DNA of 64,000 nucleotides from Streptomyces avermitilis MA-4680 = NBRC 14893 (GCF_000009765.2 NC_003155.5:310001-374000); one strand, 5' to 3'; shown: positions 42,485-52,561, numbered from the stretch's first letter. Numbers and translations are program-made. The notes: generated by a model from the sequence alone, not told the origin.

Positions 42485-43850
42485 ATGCGCTTCCGCCGGG
42501 GTTGGTACGACTGTCTGTCCCGACGGGCGGATGCGTTGTTCGAGCTGACCGACGCCCTGCCGGCAGCCGGTCCGGTCATTTCCCTGCCCTACCTGTCGCT
42601 CGACGGGCTGCACCGGCGTGGTCACGGCAGCACCTATGCGGCCCTGGCCGACGGCTGCGTGGATGCCGAAGCGGCACGTGCGCTGTTGGCCGGCTCGCTG
42701 CCCCGCGTCATGTCCGGTCTTCGGGGTGGACGTGAGCGTGTGGGTCCGCAGCGACGCGGAGTGCTCACCCGGACGCGGCTACTACTACCACCCCTCCAGG
42801 CACTCGGCGGGACAGCCGATCGTGGCTGGCTGGGCTTACTCCTGGCTCGTCGGCCTGGAGTTGAAGACGAACTCGTGGACCGCTCCGGTCGATGCCAGGC
42901 GCCTGGTCCCGGGCGAGAACCCGAACACGGTCGCCGCCCGCCAGATCCGCGGCCTGCTGCAACAGAGTCCTGAACTGTGCCTGCAGGCACCGCTGTTCGT
43001 GTTCGACGACGGCTATGACTCCGTCCGTCCGGCCCTCGAGCTCACCGCCGTTCCGGCCCAGATCCTTGTCCGGGTCCGGTCCGACCGGTCCTTCTACGCC
43101 GACCCGCCGCCCCGGCGCAGGACGGCTGCCGGACGGCCGCGCCGCCACGGCGCGAAATTCGCCTGCCCCGACCCCACCACCTGGCCGGCCCCCGGACGCC
43201 GTCCACACGTGCACGGACGAGCAGTACGGAGCAGTGACCGTGCAGATGTGGCACCGCCTGCACGCCAAGACCCAGCAGCACGACGGCCACGGCAGCCGCG
43301 GCCCCGCCCCATCATCCCCGGCACCCTGGTCCGGCTCACCGTCGACCGGCTGCCCGGCCGGAACCGAGCACCGAAGACCTTGTGGCTGTGGTGGACAGAA
43401 CCACCCGGCCATACCCCCGATCCGGACCTGCTCTGGCGGGCCTACACCCGCCGCTTCGACGTCGAACACACCTTCCGCTTCGCCCGCCAGACTCTGAACT
43501 GGACCCTGCCCCGGCCCCGCACCCCTGAGCAGGCCGACAGGTGGACCTGGCTGGTCATCGCCGCCTACACCCAACTTCGCCTCGCCCGAACCCTGGTGGC
43601 CGACCACCGACTGCCCTGGGAGAAACCACTGCCGCCAGCTCGGCTCACACCCGGCCGTGTCCGCCGACGATTTCGTCACGTTCAAGCAGTAGTGGGAACA
43701 CCAGCCAACCCGCCACAACCCTGCGGACGCTCCGCAGGCCGTCCACCGGCGAGGGCCCGCACCCCGCCACCCCGCAGTCAAAACAGCCGCAAGACCCGCG
43801 ACTCACCCCCCGCAGGGATAAAAGCGAAGCTTAGACACTCCCGCCGACGG
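42485..43850 (+). pseudogene. NF041680-type transposase, several frameshifts
   Basis: The reading starts MRFRRGWYDCLSRRADALFE and runs to about 42715. It then moves frame to FGVDVSVWVRSDAECSPGRG and YYYHPSRHSAGQPIVAGWAY, shifts at about 43195 to TDEQYGAVTVQMWHRLHAKT, and returns at about 43300 to RPIIPGTLVRLTVDRLPGRN. The C-terminal part includes RRFDVEHTFRFARQTLNWTL and PCGRSAGRP. This order fits a widespread actinobacterial putative transposase family. At least three indels make it inactive. Confidence 0.75.
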
Positions 43851-43945
43851 GACGCGCGCTCGTGGTTGGCAGAGCGGAATAAATCCAGGCCGAGAGGTGG
43901 TTGCCGGGTCGAAGCATTCAGCCTGCAACGTTCCATGGAGCCACC

Positions 43946-44428
43946 GTGATACGCATCGAGGTCACCCAGCCTGTCAATGACTCAACTCAGCCAGATCAAC
44001 ACCGTCTTGACCGCGACGGGCTGTGGGCCGGTCTGCTCAGCAAAGCCGAGAACGCCGTCCCATTCGTCGCTGGCATGACGGAGTGCACTGTGCTGGAACG
44101 CACGGACGAGAGCCTGGTACGCGAGGTGGTCGTGCGTGGTGAGCGAATCCGTGAGGATGTCGCCTTCCAGCAAGGGCAGCGTGTCAGTTTTCACCGTGAG
44201 GATGACCGCGCCACCTGGATGATCCACAACGAGATCGGTGAGGACGAATCCGGCGCCCTCACCCTGACCTTCGCCAGCGAGATTCTGTTCCATGGCCAGG
44301 GTGCCGAAGTGGAACAGGACAGCGAGGCCATCGCGGGCATGCGCGCGAGCACGCTCCAGACCGTACGGAACACCCTGGACGTCATCCGGCGTTCGGCAGC
44401 AGCTGGTTCCACGGGAGCAGCCGCATAA
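43946..44428 (+). CDS. SRPBCC-family protein, AtaL/DUF1857 type
   Basis: The 160-residue protein starts MIRIEVTQPVND with LDRDGLWAGLLSKAENAVPF, ECTVLERTDESLVREVVVRG and LTLTFASEILFHG. This strand and helix order is that of the AtaL-like (formerly DUF1857) branch of the SRPBCC superfamily. The fold makes a hydrophobic pocket for small lipophilic ligands. The GTG has GGAG five bases upstream. It stands alone between a decayed transposase and an IS1634 fragment, so its context gives no hint of a ligand. Confidence 0.75.
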   Translation: MIRIEVTQPVNDSTQPDQHRLDRDGLWAGLLSKAENAVPFVAGMTECTVLERTDESLVREVVVRGERIREDVAFQQGQRVSFHREDDRATWMIHNEIGEDESGALTLTFASEILFHGQGAEVEQDSEAIAGMRASTLQTVRNTLDVIRRSAAAGSTGAAA

Positions 44429-44457
44429 ACGTAGTTCCATGCTTCACGGGTGGGTCG

Positions 44458-44838
44458 GTCAGGTCTGTGGCCAGCGTGGATGGGTCACTTCGATGCCGAG
44501 GAGGTCGAGTAGATGGACCTGGACGCCGCGGGTGATTACCACGGTTGGCGGGTCGGTGGCAGTGCCGGTCCCGCAGCCAGAGTTCACCGAGGTGGCAGAG
44601 GATCATCCGGCCGGTCGGCCGTGCACGCCGGTTGTCGGGATACAGCCCGGGCATGGTCTGGTCATGGCTCAGCGCGCGCCGGACCTGGCGCTCGATCAGG
44701 CAGAACACCAGCAGGGCCACGCAGATCACCTGGATGAGTGCGGCGACGCGGCCGTTGTGCTGGACGAAGACCGGGGTGACGGCGAGAGGGCCTTTGAAGT
44801 CGCTGTTGAACCGCCGACTTGTATGGGGGTAGCGGGAC
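44458..44838 (-). pseudogene. IS1634-family transposase, C-terminal fragment
   Basis: On the minus strand the frame reads RRFNSDFKGPLAVTPVFVQH, then ICVALLVFCLIERQVRRALS and YPDNRRARPTGRMILCHLGE. A frameshift near 44570 leads to GTATDPPTVVITRGVQVHLL and the stop. This is the C-terminal region of IS1634-type transposases. The N-terminal catalytic core is missing, cut at or near the IS110 element. Confidence 0.75.
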
Positions 44839-45056
44839 GCGGTCGGGTTGGCCGCTCGTAGCGTGCCGTAGGACGCCGGGCCGGGTGACTCGTGAACCGT
44901 CTGCCGCTCTTCGGGGCTGGCTCTCCCGGGGTATGTCGCCGGTCCGGTGTCCGTCCGCGGTCTGACTCAACAGAGGCGTGTCCCGGCCGGTTGGTTCCGG
45001 AAGTCGGCGTGTCGGCCGTGGATGCCCTGTCGTCCGACCGTGAGGAACACTGTCCC
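44839..45056 (+). ncRNA. IS110 left non-coding region, possible bridge RNA
   Basis: About 218 bases lie between the IS1634 fragment and the IS110 start codon. They hold no ORF with protein character beyond an open extension of the transposase frame, and they have several self-complementary GC-rich stretches. In IS110-group elements the bridge RNA that selects target and donor is encoded in this 5' non-coding end. The RNA itself is inferred from position only. Confidence 0.35.
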
Positions 45057-46106
45057 GTGATACTGCTCGGTGTTGACCCCCACAAGTCCACCCACACCGC
45101 CACCGCCGTCGAGCTGGAATCAAACCAGCAGGTCGGGACGATGCGGATCGAGGCGAGCCTGACGGACTACCGGCGGCTGCTGGCCTGGGCCAAGCGGTGG
45201 CCGCAGCGGAAGTGGGCGGTGGAGAACGCCAACGGATTGGGCCGGCATCTCGCTCAGTGGCTCATCGCCCGCGGCGAGAGCGTCGTCGACGTGCCTGCCG
45301 CGGCGACCAGTCGGGTGCGCGAACTCTCCCGTGGCGGACGGCGCAAGAACGACCAGATCGACGCCGCGGCCGCCGCCACCGTCGCCTGTTTGCAGGGAGA
45401 CGGACGGGATGTCGAGCCCGAGGACCACACCACGGCGCTGGCTCTCCTGGACGAACGGCGTGTGAACCTGGCCCAGGCCCGGGTCCGCACGGTCAACCAA
45501 CTCCACGCGCTGCTGCGTGATCTGCTGCCCGGCGGCGCCCCGACCCAGCTGTCCGCGGACTTGGCCGCCAAACTGCTGCGGTCCGTCCGTCCCGCTGGCG
45601 ACGTCGAGACCGTCCGCAAGGACATCGCCTGGGATCTGGTCGCCGAGATCCGGAAACTGGACAAGCAGCTCACGGACAATGCTGCCCGGATGCAGAGCCT
45701 TGTGGAGGCATCGGGCAGCGCACTGATGGACACCCCGGGCATCGGGCCGGTCATGGCCGCCCGGCTGATCGGCCGCACCCGACAGGCTCACCGATTCCCC
45801 ACCTCGGCGGCGTTCGCGAACTACGCCGGTGCCGCCCCGGTGGAGATCGCCAGCGCGGACAAGGCCCGCCACCGGCTCTCCCGCTCCGGCGACCGTCAGC
45901 TCAACTCCGTCCTCCACACCATCGCGGTTGTGCAGATACGCATGCCGAACTCACCCGGACACGCGTACTACCAGCGCAAACTCTCTGAGGGTAAGACGGC
46001 GAAGGAAGCGAAGCGGTGCCTGAAACGCCGCCTGGCCGACCACGTGTGGCGCGTCATGATCGCCGACGAGCGAAAAGCCAAGTCCCTCCCTGCCCATGGG
46101 ACTTGA
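45057..46106 (+). CDS. IS110-family transposase (DEDD recombinase)
   Basis: The 349-residue protein has the RuvC-like DEDD residues Asp7 (LLGVDPHK), Glu56 (AVENANG), Asp99 and Asp102 (KNDQIDAAAA). The C-terminal Transposase_20 domain reads DTPGIGPVMAARLIGRTRQA, then FANYAGAAPVEIASADK and RQLNSVLHTIAVVQIRM. The GTG with GAGGA upstream is chosen because it starts at the conserved LLGVDPHK; longer in-frame starts exist. The element has inserted beside or within a MFS gene, whose C-terminal part ends at its right edge. It looks intact. Confidence 0.88.
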   Translation: MILLGVDPHKSTHTATAVELESNQQVGTMRIEASLTDYRRLLAWAKRWPQRKWAVENANGLGRHLAQWLIARGESVVDVPAAATSRVRELSRGGRRKNDQIDAAAAATVACLQGDGRDVEPEDHTTALALLDERRVNLAQARVRTVNQLHALLRDLLPGGAPTQLSADLAAKLLRSVRPAGDVETVRKDIAWDLVAEIRKLDKQLTDNAARMQSLVEASGSALMDTPGIGPVMAARLIGRTRQAHRFPTSAAFANYAGAAPVEIASADKARHRLSRSGDRQLNSVLHTIAVVQIRMPNSPGHAYYQRKLSEGKTAKEAKRCLKRRLADHVWRVMIADERKAKSLPAHGT

Positions 46107-46164
46107 CAAGACACAGAGGCACCCCGGGTTCGGTAGAGATCTCAGGTTGTGGTTGTGACCTGGG

Positions 46165-46800
46165 GTTTCGTGAGTTCGGTGTAGCCGGGCCAGACGCATC
46201 CACACTGCGCACGAGGGCAGCGCGGCCAGGCCGACCACGATCCAGGCGCCGCTGCCGATCCAGCCGGGGGCACCTTGCTGGAGGGCGGCGACCAGGAAGG
46301 TGCCGGCGATGATGTACCCGATGCCCTCAAGGACGTAACTGGTCAGCAGGGCGGTGAACCAGCGGTGCGTGCGCGGCCGTTCGGCCGCAGCGGTGGCGGC
46401 GGGAGCCGTGGCCGCCGCGCCGCGTGGGACCAGATTCCAAGCGGCGACGGTCAGCAGCACGGTGAGCACGGCGCAGGCGAACCAGGCCGTCTGCCAGGAG
46501 CCGGCCTGCTGCACCGCCACCACCATCAGCCCGGACAGGGCGATACCCGCGCCGACCCCGCCGAAGGCCCAGCCGGTCATGTGCGCGGCGAGCCCGGCCA
46601 GCATGGCACTCGTAGCGATCATGAAGACGAGGGCGCTGGCCGCGCCCGCGATCAGCCGCAGTGCCCACCAGGCGCCGCTGTCGTGGGTCAGGGGCATCAG
46701 AGATAGGGACGCGGCCAGGACCAGCAGTCCGGTACGCAGGGCGGCCGTCGAGCGGAGCAGCGCGGGGGCGGCGATGCCGAGCAGGGCTATGTGGGGCTGG
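46165..46800 (-). pseudogene. MFS transporter fragment (YbfB/YjiJ-like)
   Basis: The minus-strand frame has membrane helices typical of a MFS protein: LRTGLLVLAASLSLMPL, WWALRLIAGAASALVFMIA, AGLAAHMTGWAFGGVGAGIA, and after a loop WFTALLTSYVLEGIGYIIAG. The reading is cut at LARLH by the IS110 edge, and the first helix or two are missing at the other end, where the frame runs into another membrane protein. Confidence 0.55.
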
Positions 46801-47266
46801 AAGGCGGTGTGGATGACCGGGCGCAGACTCAGGCCGCGCAGGGCGAAGACGGAGGCGATGGTCCAGGCGAGGACGGCGATGCCGGTGGCGACGGTGCGGC
46901 CGTCGGCGGGGGAGGCGGACCACACCATGCCGACGCTTGCCGCTCCCCAGAGGCTGTAGGTGATGCGAGCGCCGGTGCTGTGGAAGAAGCCGCCGACCAG
47001 GCCGAACAGGCCGACCGCCTGCCAGAAGGCGTAGACGGCGGATCCGCTGACGGCGAGGCCGTCGGTGTGCTGGGCGATGTACGTGCGGATCGGGGTGTCG
47101 ATCACTGCCCAGAAGCTGTTGGAGGTCTCGACGCCAGCTGGGTCTCCGGGGTCGCGGTGGCGATCCGGTGGGCCACGGCGGAGACGATGTCGTCGGCGGC
47201 GTCCAGCATGATGATGAACGCGCACACGCTGGCCAGGCTGAGCGCCGCCTTGATCCAGTTGGCCAT
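46800..47266 (-). pseudogene. membrane protein of plasmid type, frameshifted
   Basis: It starts MANWIKAALSLASVCAFIIM and reads to ATPETQLA, then changes frame near 47135 to NSFWAVIDTPIRTYIAQHTD, QAVGLFGLVGGFFHSTGARI and SPADGRTVATGIAVLAWTIA. This resembles small membrane proteins common on Streptomyces conjugative elements. The downstream part is fused to the MFS fragment. Confidence 0.5.
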
Positions 47267-47775
47267 CCCGTGCCAGCCCGCGAACCGCGCGTGCCGGACG
47301 TCTTCCCATCGCCAAGCCGACGGGTTCGCGGATTCTCGGGGTGGAATCGCGGGGAACCGGAGGGGGACGTGGCGCCCGCTGGCGGAGTAGCCGACGGGTT
47401 GGGGTGTGAGACTGGTGAGCTCGCATGTTCAGGTGTCGCGTATTCGCGGCCGAGCCCAGATGGGGCTCGCGCTGATTGATCTGCGCGAGCTCGGCGGCAC
47501 CCGGCAATCTGCTGGTCGGCGATTGGCATGATGGGCAGCGGCAAGTCTCAGGTGTCTCTAGAGGAGCGACTATGGCGTTCGAGACCGGAGTCGCCGAACG
47601 GGACCGGGGCCCTTCGTACGGTGCGGCATCGGGATTACGCGTCCTCCCCCTTCGGTGCTTCGGAGCGCCGCAATCGTGTCGAACCCGGCCGTCAGCAGGA
47701 GCGCGGCCGCGATGCCGTGGGAGCCCGCGGCAGCCGCGATCACCCAGAGGAGCAGCGGGACTTCAGTCCGTTCCC
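47267..47775. other. no assignable gene
   Basis: Short open frames occur on both strands without conserved-looking stretches. The right end leads into the tRNA gene. Confidence 0.5.
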
Positions 47776-47847
47776 GGGCGATTAGCTCAGTGGGAGAGCG
47801 CTTTGTTCACGCCGAAGAGCTCACTGGGTCGAACCCAGTATCGCCCA
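47776..47847 (+). tRNA. tRNA-Val(CAC)
   Basis: A full cloverleaf can be drawn: a 7-bp acceptor stem (GGGCGAT with ATCGCCC), D arm GCTC/GAGC, anticodon arm CTTTG/CGAAG with loop TTCACGC (anticodon CAC), and T stem ACTGG/CCAGT. The T loop is GTCGAAC: position 54 is G instead of the nearly invariant T. CCA is not encoded, which is common in Streptomyces. A strong terminator follows at once. The G54 change may impair the tRNA. Confidence 0.8.
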
Positions 47848-47852
47848 TCGGG

Positions 47853-47889
47853 AAAGAGCCGGTCCGCATGATGCGGACCGGCTCTTTAT
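47853..47889. terminator. near-perfect palindromic terminator after the tRNA
   Basis: AAAGAGCCGGTCCGCAT is followed by one base and its exact complement, ending in TTT. It forms a 16-17-bp stem that can terminate transcription in both directions. Confidence 0.88.
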
Positions 47890-47963
47890 TGTCGGTCCGC
47901 GGCCGGGATACGCTTCCGATCTTCGTGGGGCTGGGGAGGCCCCGTGATGTGGGGGGTGTTTCC

Positions 47964-49805
47964 TTGAGTGCCGCAAAAGACGAGAGCCCCAGGGACATTT
48001 GGACCCTGGCCCGCAGACGCAGGATCAACGACCCGCTCGCGATCACCTTTGTCACGCTGTTGCTCGGCGGTCTCGTCGCGCTCGGCTGGGTGAGCGGGAA
48101 CGTGGAGCGCGTCAACACCATGTGGGTGGGCGCCGAGGTCGCCGCGGACGGCAGTGTTCGGGTCACCGAGGTCATCGACTACGACTTCGGGTACCCCGAC
48201 GCGACTCGGCACGGCGTCTACCGCGACGTGCCGGGTCTGTACAGCGACCAGGAGACCGCCAAGGTCGTCGCGACCATGGATGGCCACCGCGTTCCGTGGG
48301 AGTTCGACGCGGGCGACTACTACGAGGAGCCGGACGGCCGACGGGAGATCGCCACCCGCGTCAAGGTGGGCGACCCCGACCGCTCCGTCACCGGCGTGCA
48401 CCGGTACCGCATCGAGTACACGCTCACGGACGTCGTGAAGAACGGCAAACTCGCTTGGGACGCCGTCGGCACGGGATGGCGGGTGGACCGCTCCGACGTC
48501 GAGATCCATGTCGTGGCGCCCTACGACCTCACCGGCACGCGCTGCGTGCAGGGCACCAACGGGTCGGAGGACGGATGTACGGCCAAGAAGGCCGCACCCG
48601 GCCACCTCGCCGTCACGCTCGACAAGCTCAAGGGGCGTGAGGGCGTCACTCTGTACACCTCCCGTGGGGCGAAGCTGACCGGCGCGAAGCCCGCCCTGCC
48701 CGCGCTGCCCTCCGGGAAAGCCGTCGGCGCCGCCGTCCCGCATCCGCTGTGGGTGGGCCTGCTCGCCTTCCTCTTCGCCCTGGCCTGCGCCCTGGTGACG
48801 GTTCAACTGCTGCGCTTCCTCGGCCGTGACCGGATCGCCGAGGAGGGCACTGACGGGGCGCCCGGCAGGACCCGGCGTGTGGACCTCGACCGGCGCGCCG
48901 CCTCGCTCACCCCGTCCCTCGTGCCCCCCGAGGGATTGACCCCGGCCCAGGGCGGGATCCTCCTCTCCGAAGGCGTAGGGCACCACCACAAGGTGGCCTG
49001 GCTGCTGGGCGCGGCCGCCGACGGCCACATCACCGTCGAGGGGACCGACCAGCACCCCACGCTGAGACGCCGGGATCCGGCCGACGCCCCGGCGGACCCG
49101 GTCGCGAGAGTCGTCTTCGGCAGCATCTTCTCGGGGCGCGACACCTGCACCCTGGGCTGGTACGACCCGCAGTTCAGGTCGGCCTGGGAGAGTCTCACCC
49201 GCGCGCTGGAACAGTGGCAGGCGGACAGCGGCCTGTGGGACGCGGCCGCCGCGCGTCGTTCCCGTCTCGGACGGCCCGTCGGCCTCGCCGCCACCTTGCT
49301 CGGCTTTGTCGTCGCAGGGCTCGGAGCCTGGGTCGGCGGCGGCCGGAACGCGGTCGGCTGGCCGATCCTCGCCGTAGGCCTGATCGCCGTGAGTGTCGGC
49401 TACGCGCTGCGGCGGCGCTCCTGGGAACTTGAGACCCGCAGCCCTCGCGGCGCCGCCCTCTGGCTCCGGACCGAGGCGTTCCGGCGTTACCTCGCCGACC
49501 CGGCCGCGCTCCAGGCGGACGAGCCCCTGGACGAGGAACGGATGGAGCTGTACACGGCCTGGGCGGTGGCCCTGGACGTGGGCCAGGCCTGGGAGAAGGC
49601 GATCGCCGACTCGACCACCGTCCCCGAACACCGGTCGGCCGTGACCTCCCGGATTGCCCCGGCCCTGGCCGTGGGCCTGCTCCTCCACACCGCGCGCGCC
49701 AGCACCGCCCCGGCGTCCAGCAGCGGCGGTGGCGGAGGAGGTGGAGGCGGTGGTGGTGGTGACGTCGGCGGTGGCTCCGGGGGCGGCGGCGGCGGCTCCT
49801 GGTGA
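47964..49805 (+). CDS. DUF2207-family membrane protein
   Basis: The 613-residue protein has an N-terminal membrane helix (ITFVTLLLGGLVALGWV) and an extracytoplasmic DUF2207 domain (EVIDYDFGYPDATRHGVYRD, then VHRYRIEYTLTDVV). A second helix follows near residue 240 (WVGLLAFLFALACALVTVQL). A cytoplasmic part contains GGILLSEGVGHHHKVAWLL, then two more helices. The C-terminus is a long Gly tail ending GGGGGGSW, typical of the family. The TTG start is chosen because GGGGGGTG precedes it and other in-frame starts fall in the tRNA terminator. The biochemical function of the family is unknown. Confidence 0.85.
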   Translation: MSAAKDESPRDIWTLARRRRINDPLAITFVTLLLGGLVALGWVSGNVERVNTMWVGAEVAADGSVRVTEVIDYDFGYPDATRHGVYRDVPGLYSDQETAKVVATMDGHRVPWEFDAGDYYEEPDGRREIATRVKVGDPDRSVTGVHRYRIEYTLTDVVKNGKLAWDAVGTGWRVDRSDVEIHVVAPYDLTGTRCVQGTNGSEDGCTAKKAAPGHLAVTLDKLKGREGVTLYTSRGAKLTGAKPALPALPSGKAVGAAVPHPLWVGLLAFLFALACALVTVQLLRFLGRDRIAEEGTDGAPGRTRRVDLDRRAASLTPSLVPPEGLTPAQGGILLSEGVGHHHKVAWLLGAAADGHITVEGTDQHPTLRRRDPADAPADPVARVVFGSIFSGRDTCTLGWYDPQFRSAWESLTRALEQWQADSGLWDAAAARRSRLGRPVGLAATLLGFVVAGLGAWVGGGRNAVGWPILAVGLIAVSVGYALRRRSWELETRSPRGAALWLRTEAFRRYLADPAALQADEPLDEERMELYTAWAVALDVGQAWEKAIADSTTVPEHRSAVTSRIAPALAVGLLLHTARASTAPASSSGGGGGGGGGGGGDVGGGSGGGGGGSW

Positions 49806-49809
49806 CGTC

Positions 49810-50006
49810 ACCCGTGTAACGAAGGCGCCCGCCTTCGCAGTGCTCGGCGCGAACTCCCGCTTTGGCCTGGTGATGGCCGCAGGCTTCGCCGCCGGCGCGG
49901 TGCTGGGCGTGCTGCTCCTGGGCGTGTTCTCGGACCTGGTCCTTTTATCCCCGTGCTGGCAGTGATCCTGCTCGCCTCGGCGGTCAAGTTCGCCCGTCAC
50001 GACTGA
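49810..50006 (+). pseudogene. small membrane protein, frameshifted
   Basis: The frame reads ANSRFGLVMAAGFAAGAVLG, then changes at about 49945 to FIPVLAVILLASAVKFARHD and stops. Two hydrophobic segments suggest a two-helix membrane protein. A short hairpin (CCCGTCA with its complement) overlaps the end. The family is not recognised. Confidence 0.4.
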
Positions 50007-50374
50007 CGGGGGCATGGCCGCCGCTCAGCGGGGGCTTGATCAATCTCAGCGTGGAGGCCGCCGGGTGGATCCAGCCCGTCGACACCTTGCGAGCAGCCGG
50101 TCGGCCGGTATCGCACCGTCACCGTGGCGCTATTCAAGCTCGCGGAGGTCCGAGCGCTGCAGGATCAACCTCAAGGACGCGCGAGGCTCAGCGGAACCAG
50201 CGTGAATATCTGCGTTTCACCGTCTGTGGTCACCGGGGGCATATCGGCTCCAGGTTCCGCCGGCTTCGGTAACGGGCCGTGCGGGCAGTCTGTCGGTCCC
50301 ATTTGGGTCACCGGTCAGCACGGAACAGCGATAGGTGCGGGTAGAACCTGGGGGGCCAGGAGTTCCTGGACGCG
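50007..50374. other. no assignable gene
   Basis: Nothing recognisable is seen on either strand between the small membrane-protein pseudogene and the Tap-like fragment. Confidence 0.5.
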
Positions 50375-50745
50375 ATGGCGCGGCGCAAGCAGGTCGATCC
50401 GACGATGGCGTTGCTGGAGACCGCGATCAAGGCGACGGCGAAGGGCGGCATCGGCAAGCTGCGCCAGCGCAGCCGGGGCCAGGTGCCGTACTACGAGGAG
50501 TACCCGGCGCTGAAGCGGGAGACGTGGCGCCCCGACATCCGGGCCGCCGTGCTCGCGAACCAGCGCGTGGGCCTGCACCGCAAGCTGATGAAGACGGCGG
50601 CCGCCGCCGACCTCTACCCGACCTCCATCGGCACCGACGCGATCGTCTACCCCTCGCCCGGCCCGTCCCCGCTGGACATCCTGCCGCTCACCAACGAAGG
50701 CAAGCCCGTGCCGGGCACGTTCCGGCTCGGTGTCTCGCTGATCCG
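50375..50745 (+). pseudogene. Tap-like C-terminal fragment
   Basis: The reading LETAIKATAKGGIGKLRQRS, then YEEYPALKRETWRPDIRAAV, NQRVGLHRKLMKTAAAADLY and AIVYPSPGPSPLDILPLTNE ends PGTFRLGVS. From memory this matches the C-terminal end of the telomere-associated protein Tap, which Streptomyces uses to complete linear replicon ends. The long N-terminal part is absent, and after GVSLIR the frame runs into an unrelated TPR-type protein. The ATG is only the first in-frame one. Confidence 0.45.
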
Positions 50746-51958
50746 TTCCGCCGTACGCAACGCCGACGACACCACCGATGACCGCTGGAGTGAGCGCGAC
50801 TGGCAGCAGGCTGCGCAGCGCGCCTTCACCGCCCTTGGCGAACAGCACCGCAACTCCCCCGGCTCGGTAGGCTGCTGCTGGTTGCCTGCCTGCGCCAGGG
50901 CCTGCGCCTGGCCCGCGACCACCGACTGGACCTCGGCTGGCTCATCCCGGCGGCCTGGACCTGCGTCAGCGACTCCGTGTGGGAACCCCCTCGCCCCACC
51001 CGACACCGACAGCACGGGACTGGACACGGCCGCCGACGCCCTGGTCGAACTCCTCAGCGCGCTCGCCCGCCGTCAGCACCAGCACCGCTCGCGCACCGTC
51101 GCCCGCCTCACCACAGTCATCAACAGCCGCCTGCTCCCTGACGACCTGCAGCACATGGCTCTGTACTACCGGGCCAAGGCCCACCGCGATCTTGGGGACA
51201 GCCCGGCCTCCCGCGCGGGCATGCAGGCCGTCGCCGACAGCCAGGGCCGCCTCGCCCCCGCCGCCCGACGCGGACTTGCCCATCTCGCCCGCATGGCCGG
51301 CGACTTCCCCACCGCCCTCACCACCGCCCACACCCTGGGCTGGGAAGGCCGCCACCACCGCGTCCAAGGCGACACCTGGTGGCCCCACGGCGACATGGAC
51401 CGCGCCGCCGCCGCGTACGCCGCCGCACGCGACGAAGCCGAACACCACGGTGTCACCGGTGAGCGCGGCAACAGCCAGGCCCACCGCGCCTTCGCCCTGG
51501 CCTTCACCGACCCGGCCGTCGCCGACAGCGAGCTCGCCCTCGCTGAGCAGCTTCTGGCCGGTGTGGATCTACGCGCCACCACCCTGATCACCCATATCGC
51601 GGCGCTCGCCCGCGACGCCGGCCGCACCGACGCCGACATCGACGACCGCGCCCAGGTGCTGCGCGCTGAGATCCGTACAGCGGGCGTGACATACACCGAG
51701 CTCGCCCTGGACCTCACCCTCGCCTTCCACCACGCCGTCCGCAACGACCAGGACCAGGTGGCCACGACGATCGCCTGGCTGCGCGAGAACACCCGCAGCG
51801 GCGCCTTCCCTTACTACAGCGAGATCGCCGCCTTCATGGCCGGCCTGCCCCTGCCCCAGGCCTCCAGCACTCGGTGGATCGACGACGAACCGGCCACCCG
51901 CCAGCGCTGGCACGCCCTGGTCACCAACCGCCGACAGCACCTCCACACCCAGCGATAG
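50746..51958 (+). pseudogene. TPR-like helical protein, frameshifted
   Basis: The frame contains helical pairs such as ALVELLSALARRQHQHRSRT, HMALYYRAKAHRDLGDSPAS and ALTTAHTLGWEGRHHRVQGD, like the C-terminal domain of Streptomyces TPR regulators. Between about 50868 and 51005 the sensible reading is in another frame (LLLVACLRQGLRLARDHRLD, then LIPAAWTCVSDSVWEPP), so two indels are present. The rest is open to the stop. The protein would be a signalling or regulatory scaffold; the N-terminal domain is missing. Confidence 0.5.
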
Positions 51959-52038
51959 CCCAAACGCCCGCCCCTGCGGCGGTGCCGCTCGGTACAGATC
52001 GGGCTCGGTGTCGCGGCTGGGTAGGGCCGTCATGACGT

Positions 52039-52375
52039 CCGGCTGGTCAGGTCAAGCAGTAACGATGATCCAAATAGAGAGACCGGCTCCAGCCGCCGGC
52101 GATGACGCCATGGAGCGCGATCCACACCACGTACAGCCGGATCTTCCGCAGGCGGGAAAACGCGCACGCTGCTTGTCGGACGTCGCTTGCAGGGCAGGCT
52201 CAATGCCGAGATCCGGGAACTGCTCCGCGACCTTCTTCCGCAGCCCTCTCGCCTGTCCAACGTGAAACGCGCAGCGCTCATGGAACTTGAGGCAGGCGAA
52301 CACTCCGTAGAGCCCAAGCACCATCATCGGAACGAGCATGGATGGGCGAAGGCCAATCTTGGCGATGAAACCCAA
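52039..52375 (-). pseudogene. small membrane protein, frameshifted
   Basis: On the minus strand, MLVPMMVLGLYGVFACLKFH and VAEQFPDLGIEPALQAT continue in another frame with RLRKIRLYVVWIALHGVIAG to a stop. Two hydrophobic helices flank a polar middle. The family is not recognised. Confidence 0.4.
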
Positions 52376-52399
52376 ACCCGCTGTCGGCGCCTTCCGTCG

Positions 52400-52490
52400 G
52401 CCAGCCGCTCAACACGCGCGACGGACACCCCGTCGAGGTTGAGCAGCAACGTCGTATCGTTGACCAAGCCCGTGGCTCCTGCATGATCGT
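52400..52490 (-). mobile_element. ISL3-family N-terminal scrap
   Basis: About 30 codons read GLVNDTTLLLNLDGVSVARV, then ERLADGRRR. This is like the first residues of ISL3 transposases, just before their zinc finger. Nothing else of the element remains. Confidence 0.5.
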
Positions 52491-52561
52491 TCTGCGTCGA
52501 AAACAGAGATGATCAAGCAGGCCCACGGGCATCCCGCATCCGGGGCCGTGCCGAATGTCTC

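Noticed and set aside
47776..47889. tRNA 3' end as an attachment site for an integrated element
   Set aside because: I could not find a second copy of the tRNA 3' end within the window, and the integrase fragments are not next to it.
47886..50015. Minus-strand ORF of 709 codons
   Set aside because: Antisense shadow of the DUF2207 gene.
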